Assembly (NCBI RefSeq): GCF_000149955.1
Contig: NC_030986.1
Span: forward strand, 4,987,870-5,051,869
Reading direction: 5' to 3'
DNA: 64,000 nucleotides
Source: Fusarium oxysporum f. sp. lycopersici 4287
Taxonomy: Eukaryota; Ascomycota; Sordariomycetes; Hypocreales; Nectriaceae
Numbering within the stretch: the first letter of the stretch is position 1; the number at the start of each line of letters is the position of its first letter. The position numbers were made by a program, and so were the translations under genes. This document shows positions 44,316 through 56,281 of this stretch, piece after piece. The notes under the pieces were generated by a model that was not told the origin of the DNA, made no database searches, and worked only from the letters and a program-made list of their open reading frames with translations.

Positions 44316-46275
44316 ATGGCGATCCATGCCACCATCTCGAAACTTGGGCCCTCACGAACAACCATATATTCGAGATGCCTTAATGCACAACGGTCTCTCC
44401 AAGTTCGAAACGTTGCTACGACGTACCTCAAAAAAGTTGCAGAAGGCGAGGAAAGATGGAAAGAGAGGGCAGAAAAGATTCAGAATGGCGAGATTCCACA
44501 CACATGGGATGTTCTTCAAGAACGAGGATATATCAAGGATGTGGCAGGGTATGCGACACTACCCATGATCCTCAACTCGACTATCTATCTAACTTATACA
44601 TTAGATCCCCCGATAAGATCAAGGAGATTATGCGTGTCCGTAGAATAGGCTCCTACGTCGGTATCGATCCCACCGCCGACTCGATGCACGTCGGTCACTT
44701 GCTACCTCTAATGCCCATGTTCTGGATGTGGTTCCACGGTTATCCTGCTGTCACATTGATCGGTGGCTCGACTGCCCGTATTGGTGATCCTACCGACCGA
44801 CTCGAGAGCCGAACGATTCTTTCCAATGCCGATATTTCCAAGAACATCACAAAGATTCACGTCCAATTGACGAAGTTATGGAAAAATGTCCACATATTAA
44901 AGCAGAAGTACGGATATGAGGAGGACTGGGCTGCCACACATCGGTTGTTGAACAACAACATGTGGCTAGGGAACCTTACTCTTTATGATTTTGCCAAGAG
45001 GATAGCCAGACATACAAGAATCGGACCTATGCTGGCAAGGGATACGTGAGTAACCCTCAAACCCAGAAACTGCCATTCAGAGTGCTAATAAAGACTTGTA
45101 GTGTTAAGCGAAAGATGACTGAAGGAGACGGTATGTCTCTCGGCGAGTTTATGTATCCTCTTCTTCAAGGGTGGGATTTCTGGCATATGTACAACAAACT
45201 TGGCATTCAGATGCAGATTGGAGGCTCAGATCAGTATGGCAACATCACTGCTGGAATCGATGCCCTCAAGACCATTCGCGAGACCGAAGAGGCACCCCAC
45301 CTGAAGATGCCTTCAACCTGGGATCATGAGCCAGTAGGTTTCACCGTGCCTTTATTAACAGATTCTGCCGGCAACAAGTTCGGTAAAAGTGCTGGCAATG
45401 CTATATGGTTGGATGAGTTCAAGACAACGGCATTCGACTTGTACGGTTATTTTGTTCGAAGGTCTGACGAGGAGGTTGAGAATTTGCTCAAGATGTTCAC
45501 ATTTATGCCTTTGGAGCAGATCTCCAAGCTCATGGAGGAGCACCGAGCAGCTCCCCAGGAGCGAAAGGCACAGCATACTTTGGCTTTCGAGGTTCTTTCA
45601 CTTATTCACGGATCTCAGAAGGCTGTTCAGGAAGCCAAGCAGCACGAATTCCGATTTGGTACCAAGCTACCTCGCGGTATTGTCAACGAGCCCACGGCAG
45701 ATACTGGCATCGTCACCGTCAACAATGCTCCAAGAAGCGATATTCAACTTCCCCGCTCCATCATGGGCATGTCGCCGGCAAAGATTCTCCACGCTGTTGG
45801 TCTCGCATCCAGCAGCAGTGAAGGTCAGCGTCTGCTCTCTGCACAAGGCGCCTATATCGCCGCGCAGCCTGGTCAGAAGAGGGGACTCGTCCCCGGCAAT
45901 CTGTCCTGGACTCCTATGAAGGCTTGGTTCCCCGAAGAGACTGCCAAGTTCCTCATTGACGAGCGTATGCTCATCATGCGCAAGGGCAAGCACAACGTCC
46001 GAATCGTCGAGCTCATCAGCGATGAAGAGTGGAAGAAGAGCGGCCAGATCTACCCTGGCCAGCCCGGTACTGGTCTCCTGCGCAGAATGAAGGAGGAGCT
46101 GAAGAAAGAGATTGAAGCGAAGGGTAGGTCAGTATCAGACAAGGAGCTTACTGAAATTGCCACGAGGAAGAAAGACCAATTGAATGTTGCCAATAACTCA
46201 GATATTGAGCTGCCCAATAAGCACGATGTGCGTGAGAGGCGGGCTCGACTTACATGGGATAGGAGAGACAAATGA
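44316..46275 (+). CDS. cyt-18: Mitochondrial tyrosyl-tRNA synthetase (CYT-18 type)
   Basis: Exons 44316-44548, 44605-45045 and 45102-46275, 615 aa. The N-terminus is Arg/Ser-rich and suits mitochondrial import. The class I signature is present as HVGH at residues 106-109 (HIGH box) and KFGKSAG near 318 (KMSKS equivalent). GIDPTADSMHVGHLL and QIGGSDQYGNITAG are TyrRS active-site segments. A C-terminal S4-like domain and a basic tail follow. It charges mitochondrial tRNA-Tyr. In Pezizomycotina the same protein (Neurospora CYT-18) also helps splice group I introns through insertions at the N-terminus. The pre-HVGH extension here is compatible with that, but I cannot prove the second function. 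Confidence 0.93.
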
Positions 46276-46405
46276 GGGGCTGCCTGCGCAGGATCGGCTT
46301 GTGTTTGCCGTGTAACATAACACTGTAGTATATTGTAATCTGCATGATACCATAGATATGATGTAAAATGTTAAAAATGATGGGTATAAAAGTTTGAAAT
46401 TGGAT
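46276..46405. terminator. 130-bp convergent 3' region
   Basis: The stop codons of the TyrRS gene and NPR2 are only 130 bp apart on opposite strands, so polyadenylation signals must lie here and transcripts probably overlap at their 3' ends. Confidence 0.4.
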
Positions 46406-47746
46406 CTATCTATAAAAGACTGCCAAGTCCCCCTTTGGAACTGGCAACTTCTTGAGTTTCTCCATAATTTCACTGTCCGTCATGTTCTGCTCTGTGATAA
46501 TTTGGTCAAAGTGGTGACAGCCATCCGTATACTTCTGCAGTGGATCTCCTCCTGGGACAGGCCGGCTTTGGCCAGAGGCTAAGGCGGCAAGATATTGCTT
46601 AGAGACGACGAATTTGTGAACGCGGTATATGCAACCTTTTATGACACCGAACTGAACAAATCTGCGAACGTCAACGAAGCGGAGGACCTCGAATCCCGTG
46701 TCTTGGTGCCCCTTGAGCCATTCCATGACGGATTTTCCAGGAGCAAAGGTGGACATGAGTTTGATAAGATGATAGTTGCTCACAAGGCCGCGTCCGTGAG
46801 ATACATATGCAGCACACTCATCAACCATCCCGTCAACATTTCGGATAAAGTCATGGATCCCAGGCCGTGGAGCGTAGCATGCCGTGAAAAAGAACATGTC
46901 AAGAAGTAGAATAGTGTCGTAGTAGAGGAGATGGCGTAGTGCAGTTTTTGCTAGCTCAAGAGAGACAGAAGCAGCGTGAGCGATACGTCGAACATCAGAA
47001 ACACCGTCGATGTGAGATATGACTTTCTGAAGGGTGAGATCCCAGGTCGGATCCATAATGTCCGAGAATTTGGCTTTTGGGACAGGGACATGCCAGCCTC
47101 GAACCCTAGGAGGATCCATGTGGTGAGGGAAGAGCTTCATGTTGATAGTATTGGCTTCGTCTGCAAATTCATTAGTATCAAGTCCGTTCCAGCGACAAAG
47201 TTAGCTTAGCTTACCAACTGGAATCATGCACTCTCCATAATTGTCCAAATCCTCCTTAACAATCTCAAGCAAACTATCAATCGGTCTCCTCCCAGATCCT
47301 TTAGTCTCTGCATTTTGGCTCAGATACTCGTTCTGTTTTTCCATCTCAGAAAAGGTAGAGGCTAGACCACGAACGACGCGCTCATAAGGAACGTGATCGA
47401 CATCAGCGTCGAGCACGAGGCCGAAGTTGAAGATGAACTCATTTCGAAGATACTTGGTGTGAGGAATAACAACTGGGTATCCTAGGACAGTATACTTTCC
47501 GTCTGGTGTGTTGATGGTGAGATAGCGATTGCAGAAGGCTTGTCTAGGAATGATGTACTCATGGAGTACGTCGAAGTCGATGAGAGGGGATTTGGTTGAG
47601 CCTTCGACGGGGGTTATGCAGCCTGCGGGAGACTGTGCGACGATCTTGGGGCCTGAGGGGCATTAGCAAAGATATATGAACTCATTGGTCTTTGACAATT
47701 TACCCTCTTGGGGGAAGAATCTGGCGTAAAAGATGCCTTGAATCAT
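46406..47746 (-). CDS. NPR2: Npr2, nitrogen permease regulator 2 (SEACIT/GATOR1 subunit)
   Basis: Minus-strand exons 47746-47704, 47652-47215 and 47160-46406, 411 aa. The N-terminus MIQGIFYARFFPQEGPKIVA fits the family's longin-type domain. Mid-protein FCNRYLTINTPDGKYTVLGYP and RNEFIFNFGLVLD are Npr2 signatures. The C-terminal part, with DLTLQKVISHIDGVSDVRRI and ALRHLLYYDTILLLD, matches winged-helix and later segments. Npr2 with Npr3 and Iml1 restrains TORC1 when amino acids are scarce, acting at the vacuole. The start is uncertain: NDPKFI lies in frame just before the chosen Met, behind a TACCAG that could be an acceptor, so an upstream exon may exist. Confidence 0.88.
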
Positions 47747-49043
47747 GATGAACTTGGGGTCATTATCTGGTATTAATCAGAGATGTTGAGATTGACTCTG
47801 GCCATTCACTGGTGTATATATATGTATGAAAGAGATGGTATCTTTTCTTCTAGGCGATTCAGCTCATTCCATTTTGTCAATAATTTGAGCGCATCATATT
47901 GAAGCTTCAGATGAGAGTTGAAGATGGTTTAGTGAAGCTATGTTCGCAGTTCAACTCAATTGAGATCAAGACCAACGCCCCACGCTAGTGGTTACCCTGT
48001 ATCAACCCAAGACCCTCGTAAAAAGTGTAGTGTGGTGTGTTCATTATTGAACGTCAAGATGAGTATAATTAATTGAGATCTCCTGCCAAAGTCTTCTCGC
48101 CATCATCTAACTAATCTCATTTTTTTTTCGGAACATTGCGCTGTTTAAGCCTTTTTGAACAAACGGAACCGAATACCTGCGAGAGCGAGATGGGTGCTTG
48201 AATCATAGTTTATATGCAGCCTAAAGCCACAAAGTGTCACCCATGAGGCCCAAAGGAGGTATGAAAAGGGGAATAATTTTAATACATGACGTCCGCCTTT
48301 TCGGTTAAAGAGGTTGAGAAGAGGTCTAGTCCGTATCTCCCGGAAATGATGTTGACTTCGCCGTGATTACTGGAATCTGGCTACAGAAGATGATGGACGG
48401 TGGTGGAATAAGATGCTATGTGTTAATATGCTTGAGAGAGAACCCTTCAAGAGAAATGATCCTGTCTCATAAAAGTCTTTTGATACATATCGTAACTCAC
48501 ATGAAAAGTCTCTATTTACAGAATATTTCTTTTTTTTACTTCTCCAAATCCTGTCCTGATTAATCGACTCTACCATTCATTCTATTTGATAATTATCCAG
48601 AGCGCGTCATTGGCAGTAAAAGTTGCCCCACGTCACTACCGACTGACAATACCACCTGAGCCTGCCCCAACCCGAGCCCGGGCTGCCTGCGCCTGCATCT
48701 GCAGTTGATCCAATTGAGTAACTCAGCACTTACCGTATGGGACTGGGCCTTGACGTTTAGTCTACCCTCCACTTCTTCTCAGGCTTCGCTCGATTTACCT
48801 GCTTTCAACTTCGCCTTCAACATCGTCTTAGCCCAAGACCACACCTTTCCTCCCAACATCCCCAGACAATAAACTATTCCTATTGACAATAACAGCATAT
48901 TTGGGCACAGCTCTCGAGATCACTCATTGTTACTTCTGCACTCAAGAGCTCCCTCCCCGCTCTTGTTCCATCCTCACCCCCCCCCGCTATCGCTATTCAA
49001 CCCCCTCGTTGCGCCGCGCCACGCCATATCGCCAGTTTACACA
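47747..49043. other. Divergent intergenic region between NPR2 and DSK2
   Basis: About 1.3 kb without a supported gene. Contains TATATATA near 47816, a T-run near 48120, and a C-run at about 48976-48985 in the presumed DSK2 leader. It may hide a short first exon of NPR2 near its left end. Confidence 0.45.
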
Positions 49044-50441
49044 ATGGCCGACAACCCCGAGCCGAGCGCTGACTCTCAGATCACCTTCAAGGTGAAGACT
49101 TCCTCAGACAGCACGCATAGCATCACTATCAACGATACAGCAACTGTCCTCGACCTCAAGACTAAGCTCGCGGGAGAGGACTTTGAGAACATTCCCGTTG
49201 AACGACAGCGCCTAATCTACTCTGGCCGAGTCATGAAGAACGATGATGCGCTGAGCACTTACAAGATTAAGCACAACAACACAATCCACATGGTCAAGAG
49301 CGCTGCCAGCAATCAGCAGCCGAACCAAACTCCCACCGCCAACACCTCCACATCGACTCCCGCCCCCACCAACATGGCTTCAGGCACAGCCAACCAACCT
49401 TTTGCCAACTTGACTGGTGCTCGATATGCTGGGTTTGGAAATGGCCTTCCCGGGCTTGACATGTTTGGGCCCGACGGTGGTGTACGTACGAACGATGCAC
49501 TGTGGATGTCGACTGTTGCTGACACATACTCTTAGATGGGCGCTCCTATGGACGAGGCACGAATTCAACGACTCATGTCCGATCCCAACGTTCAACAATC
49601 TATGAACGAGGCTCTCAACAATCCCGATTTTATCAACATGCTGATCGATTCGAACCCTATGCTTCGAAATCTTCCCAACGCCCGAGAAATCATCACATCA
49701 CCATTTATGCGACAGATGATGAGCAGCCCCGAGATGATGAGCCAGGCTATGCGTATGCAGCGAAGCATGCAAGGAGGAGAGGCTGGAGCTTTCCCAGCTC
49801 CTGGTGCTACTGATACCACACCCCAGGGCGCAGCCAGCGGAGGAAATGCGCAGGGCCAACAAGGCCAGGCAAACCCTTTCGCCAACCCATTTCTCTCAGG
49901 CATGATGGGAGGCCAACAGGGAGGCAACGCCCCTGACATGGCTCAGTTGATGCAGCAGCTCCAGGGACTTCGCTCACTGTACGGAGACGTCGGCCAGGGA
50001 CAGACAGCGACGGGACAGACGGGACAGACTGGCACAGGGAACACACCCAGCCAAGGAGCGACGGACAGTTCGGCCGATGCGCAAACTTCTGGAACAACGC
50101 CCAGCCAAGGTGGTGCGCAGCAGGGCTCAACCACTAGCCCACCTCCCGCGAACCCATTCGCTGCGCTCTTCCCTCCTCCCGGAGCTGGCGCCCAGCCCAA
50201 TAACCCCTTTGGTATGAACCCCGAGATGATGCAGCAGATGATGCAAATGCTCGGTGGTGGTGGATTGGACTCGGCTCCTGCGGCTCCTGCTGATAACCGA
50301 CCTCCGGAAGAGCGCTACGCTGAGCAATTGCGCCAGCTTAATGACATGGGTTTCTTTGACTTTGACCGCAATGTTGCGGCGCTGCGTCGAAGTGGTGGAA
50401 GTGTTCAGGGTGCCATTGAGCATTTGCTCAGCGGACCTTGA
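49044..50441 (+). CDS. DSK2: Dsk2/ubiquilin, ubiquitin receptor for the proteasome
   Basis: Exons 49044-49481 and 49536-50441, 447 aa. An N-terminal ubiquitin-like domain spans about residues 12-85 (ITFKVKTSSDSTHSI, RLIYSGRVMKNDDALSTYKI). A linker rich in Thr, Pro and Asn follows. Met-rich STI1-type helices are present (RIQRLMSDPNVQQSMNEAL, FMRQMMSSPEMMSQAMRMQ), then a Gly/Gln/Asn-rich low-complexity stretch with a TGQTGQTGTG repeat. The C-terminal UBA domain (about 400-445) reads EERYAEQLRQLNDMGFFDFD and ends AIEHLLSGP. The UBL binds the proteasome and the UBA binds ubiquitin chains, so the protein ferries substrates. The intron is phase 0 with GTACGT donor and CTGAC branch. The upstream in-frame extension is leader. 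Confidence 0.95.
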
Positions 50442-51044
50442 ACGACAGGCCCAGCGTGGAGAGCTTAGGGGTAGAACCCAGTGTTTGCCCACTTCAGTTG
50501 GGAGGGGCATTTGAGTCAAGACTGGCCAGACGAGCTGAGCAATACAGGTTGATTGGGGAGATATCCTCTAGGTGAAGCATGGTGTGGTCATAAATATCAG
50601 GTTTGGAACAGAGAGTATTTCGAACTTCAACGACAACTTGTTTTAATGTGATTTGTAATTAGCCATGACTCTGATTATAGCTTAACTCATGAAGCTGGAG
50701 TGCTAATAGGGACATCATGGATTTTGATGTAATCGTATTGGTGTAGTCCACTATACAAGTTAACAATTAGCTAAAGTAGGTGCCGATCGCCGGGGGAAGA
50801 TGCCTCGGCTCATGGATCTCTTCCCCGCGTAACCCCAGACTCTGGCCGCGACAAGGTAACCGACGTCAGCTATTAAATCTGTTCTTTTTCTTTTTCTTTT
50901 GCGACATCTCTGATCTCTCCTCCACTTGTCACGTAAACTATATATTGTGATTTCTTAGTCAACTCTTGATCACCTCCAATTACTTACGTGACGGAACTTC
51001 ACTCACAATACCCAGCCAAACACATATCAACAACCATATCCATC
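50442..51044. other. Intergenic region, no gene seen
   Basis: About 600 bp between two plus-strand genes. A TTC/TTTTTC-rich stretch at 50883-50900 precedes the oxidoreductase gene and is probably promoter. Confidence 0.5.
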
Positions 51045-52209
51045 ATGCGCGGCATCCAAATCACAGAATACCTCAAGGTGAGCTCCCAATGTCACCAATC
51101 GCTTCCATCGAATACACTAACAAACTCAAAAGGGCCCTGAACAGCTCAAGGTCTCAGATCTTCCCGATCCTAAGCCCACAGACGATGAATATCTCATCCA
51201 AGTCCACGCCGCCGCCGCCAACTTCTTCGATATCTTACAAATCCAAGGAAAATATCAAAACCAACCTCGTAAGCTCATCCTCATGAGCACTCACTCACAG
51301 AATACTAATCCTGCATAGCTTTTCCCTGGATCGCCGGCGCCGAATTCGCAGGTACCGTCATCGCCACACCCAAGGATAGCTCCAACCCCAAGTTTCCTGT
51401 TGGATCCCGAGTCTTTGGCGCATCCCAGGGCGCTTTCGCGACAAAGATCAAGGCGATAGAAGATACACTCCTGCCTGTTCCCGATGGCTGGTCGTTCAAG
51501 GAGGCGGCTGGTCTGTTTGTTACTGCGCCTACAAGTTATGGCGCTTTGGTTGTGAGAGCGGGTATCAAGAAGGGCGATTACGTACTTGTCCATGCTGCAG
51601 CTGGTGGTGTTGGTCTTGCAGCCGTTCAAGGTATGGGAGTCTCTGAATTTGTGATGAGATGAGAACTGACAAAAAATAGTGGCCAAGGCTTTTGGCGCGA
51701 CTGTCATTGCGACAGCTTCTACACAGCATAAGCTCGATATCGCAAAGTCTTATGGCGCTGACCATGTTATCTCTTACAACGACGCTACATGGCCCGCTAA
51801 GGTCAAGGCTCTGACCCCCGACTCTCGCGGCGTCGACATCGTCTACGACCCCGTTGGTTTAATTGATCTCTCCACAAAGTGCACAGCCTGGAACGGCCGA
51901 ATTCTCGTCATCGGTTTCGCTGCTGGCAAGATCGAAAAGGTGGCCATGAACAAGGTTCTCCTTAAGAACATCTCTATTGTTGGACTTCACTGGGGTGCTT
52001 ATTCTATCCATGAGAGGGAGACGATACCCAAGGTGTGGAATGGCATCATGGATCTTGTTAAGCAGGGTAAGCTCAGGGGTACTGAGTATACGGACGAGGA
52101 GTTTGTTGGTCTTGAGAGGACTGGAGCTGCTTTGAAGGCTCTTGGTGGCCGGGGGACTTGGGGTAAGGTTGTCATTAAGATACCTGAGGAGGGACAGAGC
52201 AAGCTATAA
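51045..52209 (+). CDS. Quinone oxidoreductase-like protein (zinc-free MDR family)
   Basis: Exons 51045-51077, 51133-51268, 51319-51630 and 51680-52209, 336 aa, typical for the medium-chain reductase family. MRGIQITEYLKGPEQLKV starts a GroES-like domain. NFFDILQIQGKYQ and FPWIAGAEFAGTV are the family's substrate-side motifs. The Rossmann part has VHAAAGGVGLAAVQVAKAFGA, the AAxGGVG nucleotide-binding loop of NADPH-dependent quinone reductases. Later GADHVISY and VDIVYDPVG also match. Structural and catalytic zinc Cys clusters are absent, as in QOR. The physiological substrate is unknown; quinones or enals are family precedents. Introns of 49-55 nt, one with a typical CTAAC. Confidence 0.9.
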
Positions 52210-52440
52210 ATGGCGGCCGTATGCAATATTTGACCGAAGGAATAGATTTATGTTACTGGTTATTCAATTCACTGAGCCAACAATAATTGAGAGAGGATTT
52301 CATCGCAAGCTTCAGCCTTTTGTGCGAAACCGTTAACAATGGTCTAATCTTATTGTAAATCCATCCCTGGTGTATCATTTCCCAATTCATCATCGTAATA
52401 TTCTCCTACTCTAATCCCATGTCCAATGATATTTATTATC

Positions 52441-55400
52441 TTACTGCTGCTGCTGCTGTTGTTGCTGAACACCGGAAGCCATTTGCTGAAACTTGTCCAG
52501 CACCTCTTTATCTACATTGAGAGCCCACTGCTCCTGGAAGGCTTGCTCACCCCCAACCCTGTTCACTAAATCCTGCAAGCGCATCTTGACAAAATCGAAG
52601 GCGTGAACTGTATGAATGGGATCTTTGGCTTCCATATTGCGTTCCGCAATGATCTTGGGGGTATCATATTCGGTGGTCTCCAAAGGACCCCATATCAGAG
52701 TATCAGTGCCATTGGCCACGCCGTCTTGGAGATCGGAAATCACGTTAATCCACATGTCGAAGTAGTCTTGAAGTTTGCTCAACACAAGCTCTTGGACAGG
52801 TGACGACAATTCCAGTAATCTTGTCAAGCCAAGAAGATAGAGTTTCTGCCGCTCAATGTGGTCCATACTTGACATATGTGAGAACCACTCAGATGATAGC
52901 CAGGCCCAGACCTGATCAAGTGAACCCATATTGGTCAGCATCTGGCTGAAGAGTGTGGGTTCAGCGAGAGCCAATCGTCCTAGAATGGCAAAGTAATCTG
53001 TCTCAGTGATAGTACTGAGTTTGCTGACCTTTCGGTTAGGACCTGTGGTCTGATGTGATTCCCAAGCGTCATGTAGGTTTCCGAGGATTTTGTTCATAAA
53101 GCCGATTTCAACCATATCCTGTAGGATAACTGAAACGCCGGTCGAGCCGCCAAGCTCTACAGCGGCCCGGATAAAATTCTCAATGCAACTAGTACCCATA
53201 CGAACTTGTTCTCGGCTCTTTGAATCTAAGATATTAGACAAGGCGCTCAATGTCGGGCGACGCAGGCGGTCTTCTAGCATAGAAGCAGGAGCAAGAAGGA
53301 TATAAGACTCAACAGCTGTTAGAGCCAGTGAGGCCGTCTCACTATCATACTCGAGTAGTGGCAGAGCAAGTTCTGCAATGTTTATCAACTCAGGAGCCAG
53401 GGGAGCATAGCTCTGCATGAGGATATTATTCCACAATTCCAAAGACTCATCAATTAAATGGAGGTGTAGGTCTGATCCTCGACGGGCTGCTTCAGAGAGG
53501 AGTGGCAGCATGAAATGCTGATATCGTTGTGAATCGGGGCCCATGCTCATGACCAGGGCTGCGAAAATTGACGTTACCGCTTGTTTAATCATGTACTCTT
53601 CAGCCCCCGAGTTCTCCCAAACCGTAGGAAGAGCCGACATGAGCTGGTCTCCAAACTGGGATACTTGCTCTTCCATTCGTGTAACCAGGATTCTAATGGA
53701 CTCAAGGATAGCCAACTTAGTCTCATCGACATCAACACTTTGAACGAGGTTGATGAGCTGCGATAAAACATCAGAAGTGTATGGCAGGAAAGCGTCCACA
53801 TTAAAGTCAAGCTCATCAGCGATCCATCGTAGTTGTCGGGCAGCTGTAATTCTGACAACCACATCATTGGTCTCATCCTCAGGGTTGAGGAAATGCCGGT
53901 AGATTTGGTAGACAATCGGCCTACTTGAGTCATCGAGCTTGATAGGAGCCCACTGACTCACAAGGATGGCGATTCGTCGCCGCAGTACCTTACAGAGGCC
54001 GCCTTGTAGACGTGCGTCATTGACAATCGTTGAAGCCAGAACGGCATCGAAGTCAAACACATGATGAACATGAGCAGCGGCGAGGCCCATTGCAGTATAC
54101 ACCGCCTCTTTGGTAGCAATATCGGCCTGGGGATCTTGTGCTGTCTGGAAATAAGACAACAGGGGAGGGACTAGCAAGTCCTTATAGTTTGTGAGAAGAT
54201 CGAGGAACAGCTTTTCAGCACATGGCCTTACTTCCCACTCATAAGCGTTTCCTTCGCTCTGTTCTTGTTGCTCCCACTCCTCTGGATCTTCCTCCCAACC
54301 TTCAAGATCCGACTTACGGAAGACAAAGAGATGGGTGATGATGGAGTTAACAATTTGAATGACGAGATCAGGTTTCAAAAGTTCCGATTTGATCAGGTTC
54401 TTAGCCTTTTCTTGCTCGGCCTTTGTTTCTGGGCTTCGCCATCTAAAAGTCTGGACATGCTGGAATCCTATTCGAACGCATGACCTCAGAAGGAGAAGTC
54501 CCTTGAGCGCCAGTCTTTCTAGTACGGGGCCCTCGACCTTGGATTTTGCAGATCCGGTCTCTGATGGGCCTTGTCTGATACCGCCAGACTTGTCGAATAC
54601 CTCTGCAAACTTGGCAACCAGCTCCCAATATGATTGCACCAATGGGATGGAGTTGGGAAGAAACACAAAGCTGGCGGCATGCTGCTCAGCCATGTCAATG
54701 TGCAGCTTGGTAAATTGGAGCAAGTGCTTGCCAACAACTTCTTGATAATTTGGTGGGACTGCCGAGTCATGACTAACAAGGTTGAGGAGCTGCCCGAACT
54801 GGTTCTGTGACAAAGTCCAGAATTGCTCAACGGTGTTGTCACTGTGGGGGCGCTCGTAGCCCATAATAACAAGCCGACGAAGGACTCGAAGAGCAAGTAA
54901 GCTGTTGAGCATAGCCAGGTTGACTTCCTCCTGACCTCCTGGCCCACCAGTAAGGAAGCCCATCCATGCCTGGGACTTTTCTGAGTAGACTTCGCTTAGA
55001 ACGTGAACAATCTCAGGGGTGACCGATTGCAGAGCGGTCTGGTTCTTTCGCATGCGTGCGGTTCCCAGTTCCTTTACCACTCGTAGTAGAATTTCGAGGA
55101 TGCCATGAAGATGTCTCTGGTTACCATTTCGCGATGAACGGAGGAGTTCGATAATATTGCCCATAGCATCTGGCCATTCGCCAGGATAATCGATTCTAAC
55201 GATCTTCGCGACCACCAGAGCATTGTGTAGAGCAAGGTTGGTGTGCTCTTCCTCGATAGAACCTTGGAACAGCCGCGAGCGTATCAAGCTCTTCTCGTCT
55301 GGCTTTATACTGTTCTTGACATGGTTAAACAATCGCCAATAGCGGTCAATACCATTCTTGAGCTGAATGATGGCGAGAAATCGAACTTCGTAGGCGAGGG

Positions 55401-55637
55401 ACTTGTCGAGGTAGACAGCCTGCCAGCTTGTTAGTGCCTGGAAAAGAGTCTCGATCTCGAGGATAGGCTCACCTGCAACGAAGAATAGTAGCCTGATTGG
55501 AGCTCCCATGATGTTAGTTGTTGCCCTGCCGTTTGACGCTGCGCATAGTCAGTTGAAGTGGCTGACTGCAGCGTCTGGTAGAGCGACTGCAAAGACAGCG
55601 GGTTCGCATCGGCTGGGACTTCGATAGCAAAGCTCAT
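52441..55637 (-). CDS. KAP120: Karyopherin Kap120 (importin-beta family, importin-11 like)
   Basis: Exons 55637-55473 and 55419-52441, 1047 aa, matching yeast Kap120 in length. The N-terminal exon ends in SGYYSSLQ and joins at AVYLDKSLAYEVRFLAIIQL, which is the importin-beta N-terminal region (LAIIQLKNGIDRYW). The rest is a helical HEAT-repeat superhelix. An acidic insert (EGWEEDPEEWEQQEQ) lies near residue 415. The C-terminus ends in eight Gln encoded mainly by CAG codons. Kap120 carries cargo such as ribosome assembly factors through the nuclear pore with Ran-GTP. It is divergent from the mitochondrial ThrRS gene. Confidence 0.94.
52444..52467. repeat. CAG/CAA repeat encoding terminal polyglutamine of Kap120
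   Basis: Eight consecutive Gln codons (CAG and CAA on the minus strand) sit directly before the KAP120 stop. Length is likely variable between strains. Confidence 0.8.
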
Positions 55638-56281
55638 GGTGAGAGCCAGCAGCGGCTTATGTCCGTGGGAGCCGCAGGATTAGTTAGGACTTGAAAGGCT
55701 AAAGACGGTAATAGAGAAATAAGAGAGCGAGAGCCTCGTTGTGTGAGTGCGAAGAGAAATAACGGTATGAAGAAGAGTGTGAATTTTGGCTAGTCGAGAT
55801 GCTCACGCAGTTGCTCTGTTTGTATGGATGGCGGGGTTCCATTAGGTTGTTAGCGTTGGGGAGGGGTCACACAAAGACCCAAAGACCCATGCCACAATGT
55901 CCATAACCACTATAGAACAAAGGGACTGTACATTCAGCTTCTGACCTCACCTTTCATATATGGAATTACATATGATCTGACCTACCTGAGTTTGACCTAC
56001 CAATCTATCAGCATGATTGCGTTTTTTATAAGTTTATATGCAGATACATCGCCCTGTATCATATTGTTAACCGCTACACGAGCTGGACATGTCCACGGAC
56101 TGCCGATAGGCGATAGCTGACCGCTAAGAATAGCGGCCCGTGAGTGTCCGCTAGGCTTTAAACAGCAGCGAGCTGGCAGTCGTCCAACGATTTCAGGTGG
56201 GTTTGTGAATTTTGGGTCGTCCTATTTCCGCAAAAGCATTGAATTTCGATCTACCACGCGCCATTGCATGCTGAAGTGGCC
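55638..56281. promoter_or_regulatory. Divergent promoter of KAP120 and mitochondrial ThrRS
   Basis: The start codons lie 644 bp apart on opposite strands. Around 56098-56166 the sequence has CCGATAGGCGATAGCTGACC-type and TAGCGG repeats, possibly binding sites. No gene is visible. Confidence 0.4.

Noticed and set aside
47820..47940. Open minus-strand frame reading an amphipathic helix upstream of NPR2
   Set aside because: No ATG, stops on both sides, no splice sites joining it to NPR2.
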